64,000 nt of DNA. Origin: Pseudomonas putida. Its GTDB lineage: Bacteria; Pseudomonadota; Gammaproteobacteria; Pseudomonadales; Pseudomonadaceae. Positions 16,167 to 25,500 of this stretch are shown here, in pieces. Both the position numbers and the translations under genes were made by a program. The notes beneath the pieces were generated by a model that ran no database searches, was not told the origin of the DNA, and worked only from the letters and a program-made list of their open reading frames with translations. How positions within the stretch are numbered: the first letter of the stretch is position 1; each line of letters starts with the position of its first letter. The stretch is taken from positions 4,207,501-4,271,500 of the forward strand of contig NZ_CP018846.1 in NCBI RefSeq assembly GCF_002025705.1. Reading direction: 5' to 3'.

Positions 16167-18353
16167 ATGCGCCGCCTGCTGTTCTGCCTTTTGCTGATGC
16201 TCACTGCCTTCACCGCATTCGCCGCCGAGCCCGCCCGTCCCAAGGTCGGCCTGGTGCTGTCTGGCGGTGCCGCCCGCGGCCTGGCCCACATCGGCGTGCT
16301 CAAGGCCCTGGAGGAACAGGGCGTGCACATCGACGCCATCGCTGGCACCAGCATGGGCGCGGTGGTGGGCGGGCTGTATGCCTCCGGCTACAGCGTCGAA
16401 GAGCTGGAAAGACTCGCCACCACGCTGGACTGGCAACAGGCGCTGTCCGATGCCCCGCCGCGCAAGGATGTGCCGTTCCGGCGCAAGCAGGATGACCGCG
16501 ACTTCCTGGTCAAACAGAAGCTGAGCTTTCGCGACGACGGCAGCCTCGGCCTGCCCCTGGGCGTGATCCAGGGCCAGAACCTGGCTCTGCTGCTGGAAAG
16601 CAAGCTGGCCCACACCGCCGACACCCGCGACTTCGACAAGCTGCCAATCCCCTTCCGCGCCGTGGCCACCGATATCGCCAGCGGCGAGAAGGTGGTGTTC
16701 AGCCGTGGCCACCTGCCGCAGGTGATTCGCGCGAGCATGTCGATCCCGGCCGTGTTCGCCCCGGTCGAGCTGGATGGCCGCCTGCTGGTGGATGGCGGCA
16801 TGGTCGACAACATCCCCCTCGACGTGGCCCGGGAAATGGGCGTTGACCTGGCCATCGTCGTCGACATCGGCACGCCGCTGCGTGACCGCAAGCAACTGGC
16901 CACGGTGGTCGATGTGCTCAACCAGTCGATCACCCTGATGACCCGGCGCAACTCCGAGGAACAGCTGGCCAGCTTGCACCGCGACGACATCCTGATCCAG
17001 CCACAACTGGCCGCCTTCGGCGTCACCGACTTCGGCCGTGCCCAGGACATGATTGACGCTGGCTACCGCGCCACCCGCCTGCTCGACACGCGCCTGGCCA
17101 CGCTGCGCCAGCCAGAGAGCGACGCCAGCCTGGCCGTGGCCCGCTCGCCGGGCCAGCGCACGCCGGTGATCACTGCGATCAGGATAGAAAACGACTCCAA
17201 GGTCAGCGACGACGTGATCCGCTATTACATCCGCCAGCCAATTGGCGAGCCGTTGGCGCTCGACCGCCTGCAGACCGACATGGGCACCCTGTATGGCCTG
17301 GACTACTTCGACCGGGTGCAGTACCGCGTGGTGCACAAGGGCCACGACAACACCCTGGTGATCAATGCTCGCGGCAAGCGCGGCGGCACCGACTACCTGC
17401 GCCTGGGCCTGAACCTGTCGGACGACCTGCGTGGCGACAGCGCCTTCAACCTCGGCGCCAGCTACCGCATGAACGGCATCAACCGGCTGGGTGCGGAATG
17501 GCTGACGCGCGCCCAGATCGGCGACCAGCAGGAGCTGTACAGCGAGTTCTATCAACCGCTGGACGTGGGTTCGCGCTACTTCGTCGCGCCCTACCTGGAC
17601 CTGAGCTCGCAGAACATCGAAGCGACCCTGGACAACGACCCTATCGCCGAGTACCGGTTGGAGCGTTATGGCTTCGGCCTCAACGTCGGTCGCCAGATCG
17701 GCACGTCCGGTGAAGTGCGCCTGGGCGTGGGCAAGGCCTGGGGCGAGGCCGAAGTGCGTATTGGCGATCAGGACCTGCCCTCGGTCAGCTTCAACGAAGG
17801 TTTTTACGAGCTGAAGTATTCGTTCGACACCCTCGACAACGTGTACTTCCCGCACAGTGGCGAGGACATCGGCCTGACCTTGCGCAAGTACGACAAGTCG
17901 CTGGATTCGGATGATGAGTACCGGCAGTGGCTGCTGAACCTGGACAAGGCATTCAGCGTCGGGGCGAACACCTTCGTGCTGGGTGGGCGTTACGGGCGAA
18001 CGCTGGACCCGACGGAGGTGGTGACCTCAAGTTTCGTGTTGGGGGGTGCGCGAGAGCTGTCGGGCTTCCGCCAGGACTCGGTGTCAGGGCAGAACGTCAG
18101 CCTGCTGCGGATGGTGTACTACCGGCGCCTGACGCCGAGGGCCTATCTTCCGTTGGACTTCCCGTTGTATATCGGCGGGTCGCTGGAGCGTGGGCGGGCC
18201 TGGAACAACGACAACGAGTTCGACAGTGGCTACATCAATGCGGCGAGCATCTTCCTGGGGCTGGAGACGCCTTTGGGGCCGTTGAACCTGAGTTATGGAG
18301 CCAACAGTGCGAACGAGCAGGCGGTGTACCTGAACCTGGGGCATACCTTCTAG
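16167..18353 (+). CDS. plpD: PlpD-like patatin phospholipase autotransporter (type Vd)
   Basis: 728-residue type Vd autotransporter. A signal peptide (about 1-20) is followed by a patatin domain with oxyanion loop SGGAARGLAHIGVLKAL, nucleophile Ser62 in GTSMGA and catalytic Asp209 in DGGMVDN, the Ser-Asp dyad of patatin lipases. A POTRA-like domain follows (about 330-410, VITAIRIENDSKVSDDVIRYYIRQ). The rest is a 16-strand BamA/Omp85-type beta-barrel ending in YLNLGHTF, with the terminal Phe of outer-membrane proteins. P. aeruginosa PlpD secretes its lipase domain to the surface and acts as a class A1 phospholipase. The ATG at 16167 gives a clean signal peptide; a TTG four codons upstream is less likely. 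Confidence 0.92.
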   Translation: MRRLLFCLLLMLTAFTAFAAEPARPKVGLVLSGGAARGLAHIGVLKALEEQGVHIDAIAGTSMGAVVGGLYASGYSVEELERLATTLDWQQALSDAPPRKDVPFRRKQDDRDFLVKQKLSFRDDGSLGLPLGVIQGQNLALLLESKLAHTADTRDFDKLPIPFRAVATDIASGEKVVFSRGHLPQVIRASMSIPAVFAPVELDGRLLVDGGMVDNIPLDVAREMGVDLAIVVDIGTPLRDRKQLATVVDVLNQSITLMTRRNSEEQLASLHRDDILIQPQLAAFGVTDFGRAQDMIDAGYRATRLLDTRLATLRQPESDASLAVARSPGQRTPVITAIRIENDSKVSDDVIRYYIRQPIGEPLALDRLQTDMGTLYGLDYFDRVQYRVVHKGHDNTLVINARGKRGGTDYLRLGLNLSDDLRGDSAFNLGASYRMNGINRLGAEWLTRAQIGDQQELYSEFYQPLDVGSRYFVAPYLDLSSQNIEATLDNDPIAEYRLERYGFGLNVGRQIGTSGEVRLGVGKAWGEAEVRIGDQDLPSVSFNEGFYELKYSFDTLDNVYFPHSGEDIGLTLRKYDKSLDSDDEYRQWLLNLDKAFSVGANTFVLGGRYGRTLDPTEVVTSSFVLGGARELSGFRQDSVSGQNVSLLRMVYYRRLTPRAYLPLDFPLYIGGSLERGRAWNNDNEFDSGYINAASIFLGLETPLGPLNLSYGANSANEQAVYLNLGHTF

Positions 18354-18356
18354 AGG

Positions 18357-18491
18357 GCTGGGGCCGCTTTGCGGCCCTTTCCGACCGGTCCGGCGCCCCG
18401 GCGAGGCCGCTCCTACAGGGGATCGCATATGCCTGTAGGAGCGGCCTCGCCGGGGCGCCGGACCGGTCGGAAAGGGCTGCGAAGCAGCCCC
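18357..18491. repeat. REP-like inverted pair, long-arm family
   Basis: Second full copy of the long-arm GACCGGTCCGGCGCCCCGG element as an inverted pair, almost identical in arms to 673-804. It separates the convergent plpD and marR genes. Confidence 0.85.
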
Positions 18492-18499
18492 CGGAGGGA

Positions 18500-18937
18500 T
18501 CAGGACTTTTCCAGGTTGCCGAGGATCTTGGCATGCACCCGCATGCACACTTCCAGATCCGCCTCATCCACGCCCGTGAACAGCTCCAGGCGCAGGGCGT
18601 TGGCAATGGTTTCGATCTGCTCGATCAGCGGCTTGGCCGGTGGGCACAGCAGGATTTTCTTCGCCCGCCGATCCTCCAGCACCGCCTGGCGGCGCACCAG
18701 GCCCTGGCTTTCCAGGCTGTCGAGCAGACGCGCCAGGGTCGGGCCTTCAACGCCCACGCTCTGCGCCAGCTCGCGCTGGGTGGGCGCTTCTTCGAAACGG
18801 GCCAGGTGCAACAACACCAGCCAGCGCGCCTGGGACAGGTTCAGCCCGGCCAGGCGGCGATCCAGCTCGGCGCGCCAGCCGCGGGACATCTGCGCCAGCT
18901 GCATGCCGAAGCGGTGTTGGTTGTCGGTCAGGGGCAT
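18500..18937 (-). CDS. MarR-family transcriptional regulator
   Basis: 145-residue MarR/SlyA-type winged-helix regulator. Family marks are LSQARWLVLLHLARFEEAPTQRELAQSVGVEGPTLARLLDSLESQGLVRR, covering the recognition helix, and the wing residues LEDRRAKKILL. The ATG at 18937 is preferred over an upstream TTG. Two overlapping palindromes just upstream (18958-18978) look like its own operator. No target gene is obvious, so it may be autoregulated and act elsewhere, as SlyA does. Confidence 0.9.
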   Translation of the reverse strand: MPLTDNQHRFGMQLAQMSRGWRAELDRRLAGLNLSQARWLVLLHLARFEEAPTQRELAQSVGVEGPTLARLLDSLESQGLVRRQAVLEDRRAKKILLCPPAKPLIEQIETIANALRLELFTGVDEADLEVCMRVHAKILGNLEKS

Positions 18938-18957
18938 AAGCAACTCAATAGACTAGA

Positions 18958-18978
18958 ACTAATTGTTAGTCAGCTAAC
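18958..18978. promoter_or_regulatory. Overlapping palindromes, probable MarR operator
   Basis: ACTAATTGTTAGT (18958-18970) overlaps GTTAGTCAGCTAAC (18965-18978). Both are inverted repeats built on the same TTAG/CTAA core, 21-41 bp upstream of the marR start. MarR/SlyA proteins bind short AT-rich palindromes at their own promoters, so autoregulation is likely. Confidence 0.55.
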
Positions 18979-19076
18979 CATGCTCCGGGGGATCAGGCAA
19001 GGCTGCCCGCCCCGGAAACACCCGATAATCGTCAAAAAGGATGACAAACATCAGCAGTTGACAGAAATGCCGCCCA

Positions 19077-21221
19077 TCAGAGCTCGAACTCCGCCGCCAG
19101 TGCCGCACGTATGCAGTACAGCACGCCTTCTGGCACCCGGGCGCCGAACAACGGCGCAATCGCCGACACCGGCGGCAGCTCGCCTTCGCCGTCGAGGAAG
19201 GCATCCTGCACTTCCATCATCAGGTCTTCCGGCAGGTCCAGCGCTTGCTCCAGGCTCAGCTCCTGGCGCCCAAGGGCCTCGGCCAACAGGCTGTAGACGT
19301 TCTTCTCACTGCAGTTGAGCTGCCCGGCGATCTGCGCCGGGGTCATGCCGGCACGGGCCAGGCTGACCAGTTCGTGGCGCAGGTCGAGCACCACCTTCGG
19401 CGCCTCCTCGGTGCCACCGGCGCCGTTGAGCACTTCGAGGAAGGCCTGGCCATAGCGCTCCAGCTTGCGCGCACCCACGCCGCTGACCTGGGCCATGTCG
19501 CTGAGGCTGGTCGGCTGGCTGCGGAGCATTTCCAGCAGGGTGGAGTCGGGGAAGATGACATAGGGCGGCACGCTGTGCTCTTCAGCCAGCTTGCGCCGCA
19601 AGGTGCGCAGCGCCTCCCACAGTTCGCGCTCTTCGGCGCGCACCAGTTGGCTGGCCGGGCTGCCGCCGCTGGAGGCCGCCTTGGCCACGGTCTGTGGCTT
19701 GAGGTCGCGGCGCAGCTGCAGGTTCACCTCGCCGCGCAGCAGTGGCCGGCAGCTGTCGGACAGGCGCAGGCCACCGTAGCCTTCCAGGTCGATGTCGACC
19801 AGGCCGCGCGCCACCAGCTGGCGGAACAGCGAACGCCATTCGGCCTCGGCCAGGTTCTTGCCGACACCGAACACCGAAAGCTTCTCGTGGCCAAAGTTGC
19901 GCACCTTCTCGGTGTCCTTGCCCAGCAGCACGTCGACCAGGTGGCCTACGCCATAGCGTTGGCCGGTGCGGAACACAGCCGACAACGCCTGGCGGGCAGG
20001 CTCGGTGGCGTCCCAGGTCTGGATCTGGTCGACGCAGTTGTCGCAGTGGCCGCAGGGCTGCTCAAGGGTTTCATCGAAATAGGCCAGCAGCGACTGACGG
20101 CGGCAGCGGGTTTCTTCGCACAGGGCCAGCATGGCGTCGAGCTTGTGCTGCTCGATGCGTTTGTGGCGCTCGTCACCTTCGGAGTTCTGCAGCATCTGCT
20201 TGAGCATCACCATGTCCTGCAGGCCGTAGGCCATCCAGGCATCCGACGGCAACCCGTCACGGCCGGCACGCCCGGTTTCCTGGTAATAGGCCTCGAGCGA
20301 CTTGGGCAGGTCGAGGTGGGCCACGAAGCGCACGTTGGGCTTGTCGATGCCCATGCCGAAGGCAATGGTGGCGACCATGATCAGCCCCTCCTCATTGAGG
20401 AAGCGGTGCTGGTTGGCCGCACGGGTCTCCGCGGCCAGGCCGGCGTGGTACGGCAGCGCCGGGAAGCCTTGCTCGCAAAGGAACGCGGCGGTTTCATCGA
20501 CCTTCTTGCGCGACAGGCAGTAGACGATGCCGGCATTGCCACGGCGCTCGCCGAGGAAGGCCATCAGCTGCTTGCGTGGCGACTCCTTTGGCACGATGCG
20601 ATAGAAGATGTTCGGCCGGTCGAAACTCGACAGGAAGCGCTCGGCGCCCTGCAGGTGCAAGCGCTGGACGATCTCCTCGCGGGTACGCATGTCGGCGGTC
20701 GCGGTCAGGGCGATACGCGGCACGTGCGGGAACAGCTCGGCCAGTTGCCCCAGCTGCAGGTACTCCGGGCGGAAGTCATGGCCCCATTGCGATACACAGT
20801 GCGCTTCGTCGATGGCGAACAGCGAGATGTCGAGATCGCGCAGGAAGTCCAGCATGCGTGGCTGTACCAGGCGCTCCGGCGCCAGGTAGAGCATCTTCAC
20901 CTCGCCCCGGCGCAAGCGCCCGGCCAGGTCGCGCTGCTGCTCCGGGCTAAGCGTGGAGTTCAGCGCCGCCGCGGCGACGCCGAGTTCATCGAGGGTGGCG
21001 ACCTGGTCGTCCATCAGCGCGATCAGCGGCGACACCACCACCGTCAGGCCCGGGCGCAACAAACCAGGCACCTGGAAGCACAGGGACTTGCCGCCACCGG
21101 TAGGCATCAGCACCAAGGCATCGCCGCCATTGGCCACGCATTCGATGATCGCTGCCTGGCGCCCACGGAAACTGTCGTAACCGAAGATATCCTTGAGAAC
21201 GCGCTGAGCCTGTTCGAGCAT
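19077..21221 (-). CDS. recQ: ATP-dependent DNA helicase RecQ
   Basis: RecQ family 3'-5' DNA helicase, about 714 residues, longer than E. coli RecQ (about 610). Helicase motifs seen are FGYDSFRGRQ (motif 0), LMPTGGGKSLCFQ (Walker A, residues 39-51), AIDEAHCVSQWGHDFRPEY (DEAH and aromatic-rich loop) and YYQETGRAGRDG (motif VI). The RecQ-Ct Zn site has Cys in CEETRCRRQ and CGHCDNC. An HRDC domain is visible near residue 540 (MLRSQPTSLSDMAQVSGVGARKLERYG), followed by a C-terminal extra domain ending in a helix-turn-helix-like stretch. The start is the ATG at 21221 (MLEQAQRVLKDIFGYDSF). Confidence 0.95.
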   Translation of the reverse strand: MLEQAQRVLKDIFGYDSFRGRQAAIIECVANGGDALVLMPTGGGKSLCFQVPGLLRPGLTVVVSPLIALMDDQVATLDELGVAAAALNSTLSPEQQRDLAGRLRRGEVKMLYLAPERLVQPRMLDFLRDLDISLFAIDEAHCVSQWGHDFRPEYLQLGQLAELFPHVPRIALTATADMRTREEIVQRLHLQGAERFLSSFDRPNIFYRIVPKESPRKQLMAFLGERRGNAGIVYCLSRKKVDETAAFLCEQGFPALPYHAGLAAETRAANQHRFLNEEGLIMVATIAFGMGIDKPNVRFVAHLDLPKSLEAYYQETGRAGRDGLPSDAWMAYGLQDMVMLKQMLQNSEGDERHKRIEQHKLDAMLALCEETRCRRQSLLAYFDETLEQPCGHCDNCVDQIQTWDATEPARQALSAVFRTGQRYGVGHLVDVLLGKDTEKVRNFGHEKLSVFGVGKNLAEAEWRSLFRQLVARGLVDIDLEGYGGLRLSDSCRPLLRGEVNLQLRRDLKPQTVAKAASSGGSPASQLVRAEERELWEALRTLRRKLAEEHSVPPYVIFPDSTLLEMLRSQPTSLSDMAQVSGVGARKLERYGQAFLEVLNGAGGTEEAPKVVLDLRHELVSLARAGMTPAQIAGQLNCSEKNVYSLLAEALGRQELSLEQALDLPEDLMMEVQDAFLDGEGELPPVSAIAPLFGARVPEGVLYCIRAALAAEFEL

Positions 21222-21466
21222 GTGCAACTCCACAAATCGCCGTACCATCCTGGACACAGGCTGGACGAAAAACCCGCCCCGCACACGCCAAAAGCGTAAG
21301 CGGCTTTTGCCAGATGGACGGGAAATCCCGCACCTGGATGAAAAACGGCGGAGTATACCGCAGTGCTGGCCCGCACAGGATGCCCGGTGACAGACGTTCC
21401 CTTTGCCCCGCTGCCGCCGCAAGGTGCTAGAATTCACTATCGTTTATTCCCCAAGGTAGCCCTGTA

Positions 21467-22054
21467 ATGTCCTTCGCCGAGCAACTGACCCGCCTGCAAG
21501 CCTTCCTCGACGCCGACGAGCTGCACGAAGAAGCGCTGGACTACGTCGCCGCACACGGCTACCTGACCGCGCTGTCGATCTGCTCGGAAGTCGTTCCCGA
21601 GCGTGAATGGATCGACGCGCTGTTCGCCGAAGAGCCCCATTACGCCAGCGATGCCCAGCGCACCGAGATCGAAGCGACGCTGGTAGCCCTCAAAGGCCAC
21701 ATCGCCCGCCAACTGGCCAGCGACGAAGAATTCGACCTGCCATGCGACCTTGACCTGACCGACGAGCCGGACGATTCCGACCTGCGCGGCTGGTGCATCG
21801 GCTTCATGGAGGGCGTGTTCCTGCGTGAAGAGGCCTGGTTCGAGAACGCCGAAGAAGAAGTCAGCGAAATGCTGCTGCCGATCATGGTCGGTTCCGGCCT
21901 GTTCGACGAACAGCCTGAGTTCGCCGACATCGCCAGCAACGCCAACCTGCAGGACGACATGATCGTGCAGATCCCGGAAGCGCTGAGCGCGCTGTTCCTG
22001 CTGCTGCACGCTCCAGAAGAGAAGCCGGCGCTGCTCAAGCCACGCCACCACTGA
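21467..22054 (+). CDS. YecA/YgfB (UPF0149) family protein
   Basis: 195-residue acidic, helical protein of the YecA/YgfB UPF0149 family. MSFAEQLTRLQAFLDADELHEEALDYVAAHGYLTAL and GWCIGFMEGVFLREEAWF are the family signatures. It lacks the C-terminal SEC-C zinc motif found in longer YecA proteins. Function not established; the P. aeruginosa relative YgfB has been linked to control of ampDh3 and beta-lactam response, but that is a different paralogue. It is followed after 7 bp by ybaN, so the two are likely co-transcribed. Confidence 0.88.
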   Translation: MSFAEQLTRLQAFLDADELHEEALDYVAAHGYLTALSICSEVVPEREWIDALFAEEPHYASDAQRTEIEATLVALKGHIARQLASDEEFDLPCDLDLTDEPDDSDLRGWCIGFMEGVFLREEAWFENAEEEVSEMLLPIMVGSGLFDEQPEFADIASNANLQDDMIVQIPEALSALFLLLHAPEEKPALLKPRHH

Positions 22055-22061
22055 GTCGGCC

Positions 22062-22427
22062 GTGCGCTACCTGCTGCTGGCCGTCGGCTGGCTCAGCGTT
22101 GCGCTGGGGGTGCTGGGGATCTTCCTGCCGGTGTTGCCCACCACCCCGTTCCTGCTGCTGGCTGCGGCCTGCTTCGCGCGCAGCTCGCCGCGCTTTCACG
22201 ATTGGCTGGTCAACCATCCCAAGCTTGGGCCGTGGATCCGTGACTACCTGAGTGGCGAGGGTATTCCACTCAAGGGCAAGGTCTACGCCATCGGCCTGAT
22301 GTGGGCGAGCATCGGCCTGTCCTGCTACCTGGTACCACTGTTCTGGGCCAGGGCCTTCATGCTGACCAGTGCAGTGCTGGTCAGCCTGTACATCCTCAAG
22401 CAGAAGACCTTGCGCCGATCGGGCTGA
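22062..22427 (+). CDS. ybaN: YbaN (DUF454) inner membrane protein
   Basis: 121-residue DUF454 protein with a GTG start 7 bp after the YecA stop. It has the family core GVLGIFLPVLPTTPFLLLAAACFARSS and HPKLGPWIRDYLSGEGIPLKGK, and three or four membrane helices. Function unknown. Operon with the YecA-family gene is likely. Confidence 0.88.
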   Translation: MRYLLLAVGWLSVALGVLGIFLPVLPTTPFLLLAAACFARSSPRFHDWLVNHPKLGPWIRDYLSGEGIPLKGKVYAIGLMWASIGLSCYLVPLFWARAFMLTSAVLVSLYILKQKTLRRSG

Positions 22428-22440
22428 CCCCTGCTATCGC

Positions 22441-22548
22441 CTGTGCCGCCCTCTTCGCGGCTAAAGCCGCTCCTACAGGTACTCTGCAGCTCTCAAGGGC
22501 TGCGAAGTATCTGTAGGAGCGGCTTTAGCCGCGAAGAGGGCGGCACAG
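22441..22548. repeat. REP-like inverted pair, perfect 38-bp arms
   Basis: CTGTGCCGCCCTCTTCGCGG and on to CTACAG at 22478, inverted exactly at 22511-22548. It lies between the convergent ybaN and adhesin genes and is likely a shared transcript end. Confidence 0.85.
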
Positions 22549-22553
22549 GCTGA

Positions 22554-25500
22554 TCAGACCGTATCCACCTTCAACGAATGGTCATTGATCATCCCGTTGA
22601 TGATGGTCGCAGTATCATGCCCCGCCGAAATCACCCCGCCCGCCCCTGCCGTCACCCCGTAATGCTGGGCCAGGTCGACCCCGGCCAGGTCGATGGTCTG
22701 GGTCGGCGCCGCACCCGCCACGCTGCTGACTTCGATGGTCGAGACCACATTGGTGCCGCTGCCGCTGACCTTGAAGTGCAGGTAGTCATCCAGCGAGGCC
22801 GAAGTGGCATTCTCGCCCTGCAGCAGTTGCGACAGGTCCAGACGGTCGCTGCCCGGAGTGAAATCAGTCACCGTGTCATGCCCGGTGTCGCCCTTCTGCC
22901 AGACGAAAGTGTCGTTGCCGTTGCCACCGGTCATGATGTCGTCACCTGGCCCGCCGATGAGGATGTCATTGCCATCACCGCCCTTGAGCACATCGTTGCC
23001 CCGGCCACCGCTAAGCGTGTTGTCGCCGGCATCGCCGATCAAGGTGTCGTTGTAATCGGAGCCGATCAGGTTCTCGATGCTGATCAAGGTGTCGATGCCT
23101 GCGGCACCGGTATTCTGTGGGCCGTGCAGGCTGAGGTCGACCGTCACACCTGCGGTGGCCGAGGCATAGCTGGCGGTATCGTTGCCCGCGCCGCCATCTA
23201 GCAGGTCGTTGCCAAGGCCGCCGATCAGCAGGTCATCGCCATTGCCCCCGTGCAGGGTGTCATTGCCCGCACCGCCTACCAGCACATCATGGCCGTCACC
23301 ACCGTTGAGGATGGTGTCGGCATTGCTTGCCATCAACACATCATCGCCTGCCGTGCCGTTCAAGGTGCTGCCGGCCTGGTAAGTGATATCCACCGCGCCA
23401 GCAGCACTGCCGCCATGGCCATCGGTGACCGTGTAGCTGGCCTGATGCACGTCATTCACGGCGTTGCTGTAGTCCACCACCATGCTCAGCTTGTAGTTTT
23501 CGGCGGCCTTGCTGTTGTCCGAGGGGTTGATCTGGTTGACCACATGGATGCTGTACACCCCGTCATGGCTGGCGGTGAAGCTGCCGCCATCGGCAATGGG
23601 CTGATAGCTGCCGTTGGCATCCTTCCACTCAAGGCCTACGTTGCCGTCGGGGCGGTCATGGTCCAGGTGAAGGGTCTCGCCCTTGCGCAGGCTGACGGTA
23701 ATCACATCCTCGGCATTGGCATGACTGCTGTTGATGTCACCGAGGTAGCCGAGCACCACCAGCGCTGCGGTCATGCTGCCAGCAGCAGTGGTGAAGGCGC
23801 TGCGCTCCAGGGCCTTGAACTGGTTGTCGAGCGAATTGCCATGGCCATCGAAGGTGATGTTCGGGACGCTAGTGCCGAGGGTGAAGCCGGCCCCCTTGTC
23901 GGCAAAGTTGGTGTTCACGGTGATCGGCGCCGCACTCAAATGGTCGTTGTCGAGATCACTGTCATTGGCCAGCAGCACTTCGGACGGCAAGGTGATACTG
24001 GCGCCGGTGATGTTGGTGATTACATGGTCAGCCACCGCCACCGGTGCATGGTTGCCATTGATCATTATCAGCAGGTCGGCACTGCTGGTATCGCCGTCAT
24101 TGTCGCTGACCGTGAAGCCGAAACGCTCGGGCGGGCTGCTGCCATTGCCATTGGGTGGCGTGTAGGTGAACTCGCCGCTGTCCATGTTCACCAGCAGGCT
24201 GCCGCCCAGGTTGGTCTTGATGGTGAGTGTGTTGCCCGTGGTGTCGAAGCTGGCATTGTCTGCGCCACCACTGGCCGAATACCCACCCTGCCCCGCGTTG
24301 GCTTTCGGGTCGTAGGTGTAGGTGATGCCGTCGACCAGCAGAGCCTTGATGAAGCCGCCATCGGCACCGAAAGTGCCATCACTGAGGAGGCTGCCGGTAA
24401 TCGGCGAACCCTGCACGGTACCCGACAGCACGCCATAAAGCTGGTTGAAGTCGCTGACGATCACTGCATTGGTGTCGGTATGGCTGCTGCCGTCATAGGC
24501 CAACGGGTTCAGGTTGTCCGCGTGGATATCCTTGCCCAGGCCAATGGCGTAGGACTTGATGCCATTGCTGTCGAGGAACGTCTCCCAACTGGTTTCGCGG
24601 GAAGCGGTCATGGCATGCCCGGCGCTGGGCTCGCCATCGGAGAAGAAGTAACTGACGTTCTGCGCACCCGCCAGCTTGCCATTCTGGGCATAGGCCGCCT
24701 GGGCAGCGGTGGCCGCACTGTCGTAGTAGGTCGAACCACCGGCGTGCAGGCCGTTGACGATCGACTTGGCGACGTCGATGCTGACCCACTCCGCCGACTG
24801 GATCTGCGCACCACCGCTGAAGGTGACGATCTGCACCTTGATGTCGCCCATGCCGTCGTACTTGTCGAGCAGCGCAGCGATGGCATGTTTGGCCGCGTCC
24901 AGCCGGGTCAGGCCTGGTATGCCGGAGGCAGAATCCATGCTGCCGGACACATCGATCACCAACAGGATGTTGGAATCCAGATGGCCCGGCGTGATGCTGC
25001 GCTCGGCGCAGACCGCATTGGGCACATCGTCGACGATGGTGATGGCAATGTTGTTGGTGATGCTGTGGCCGAGCGAATCGGTCGCCTTGTAAGTGAAATA
25101 CTCGACCGCCGAATCGGCGCCCGGGGTATTGGCAGGTGAAGTCAGCGTATAGGTGTAGCTGCCGTCAGGGTTGATGCTGATCTGCCCATACTGGCCGACA
25201 GCGTTGCCAACCAGGCTGAAGGTCAGCGCCCCCACGGCATTGGAAACGGAGCCTGCCAGCGAGCCGCTCGCCGTTTCACCGGTCGAGGCCGGGTCACTGC
25301 CCGTGACGCTGCCGGCTGCCAGGTCATTGCCGTCCTTGTGCAGGTCCAGCGCTTTCTCGTACACCGTGACTTCCTGATCCCCGCAAACCTGGAGCCTTGG
25401 GTCATGCACGTTGATGGCCAGGGTCGTGGTGCTCTCGTCGCCATCGGCATCGCGGATGGTGTAGACGAAGGTGTCGACGGCATCCCGCGGCGATACCACG

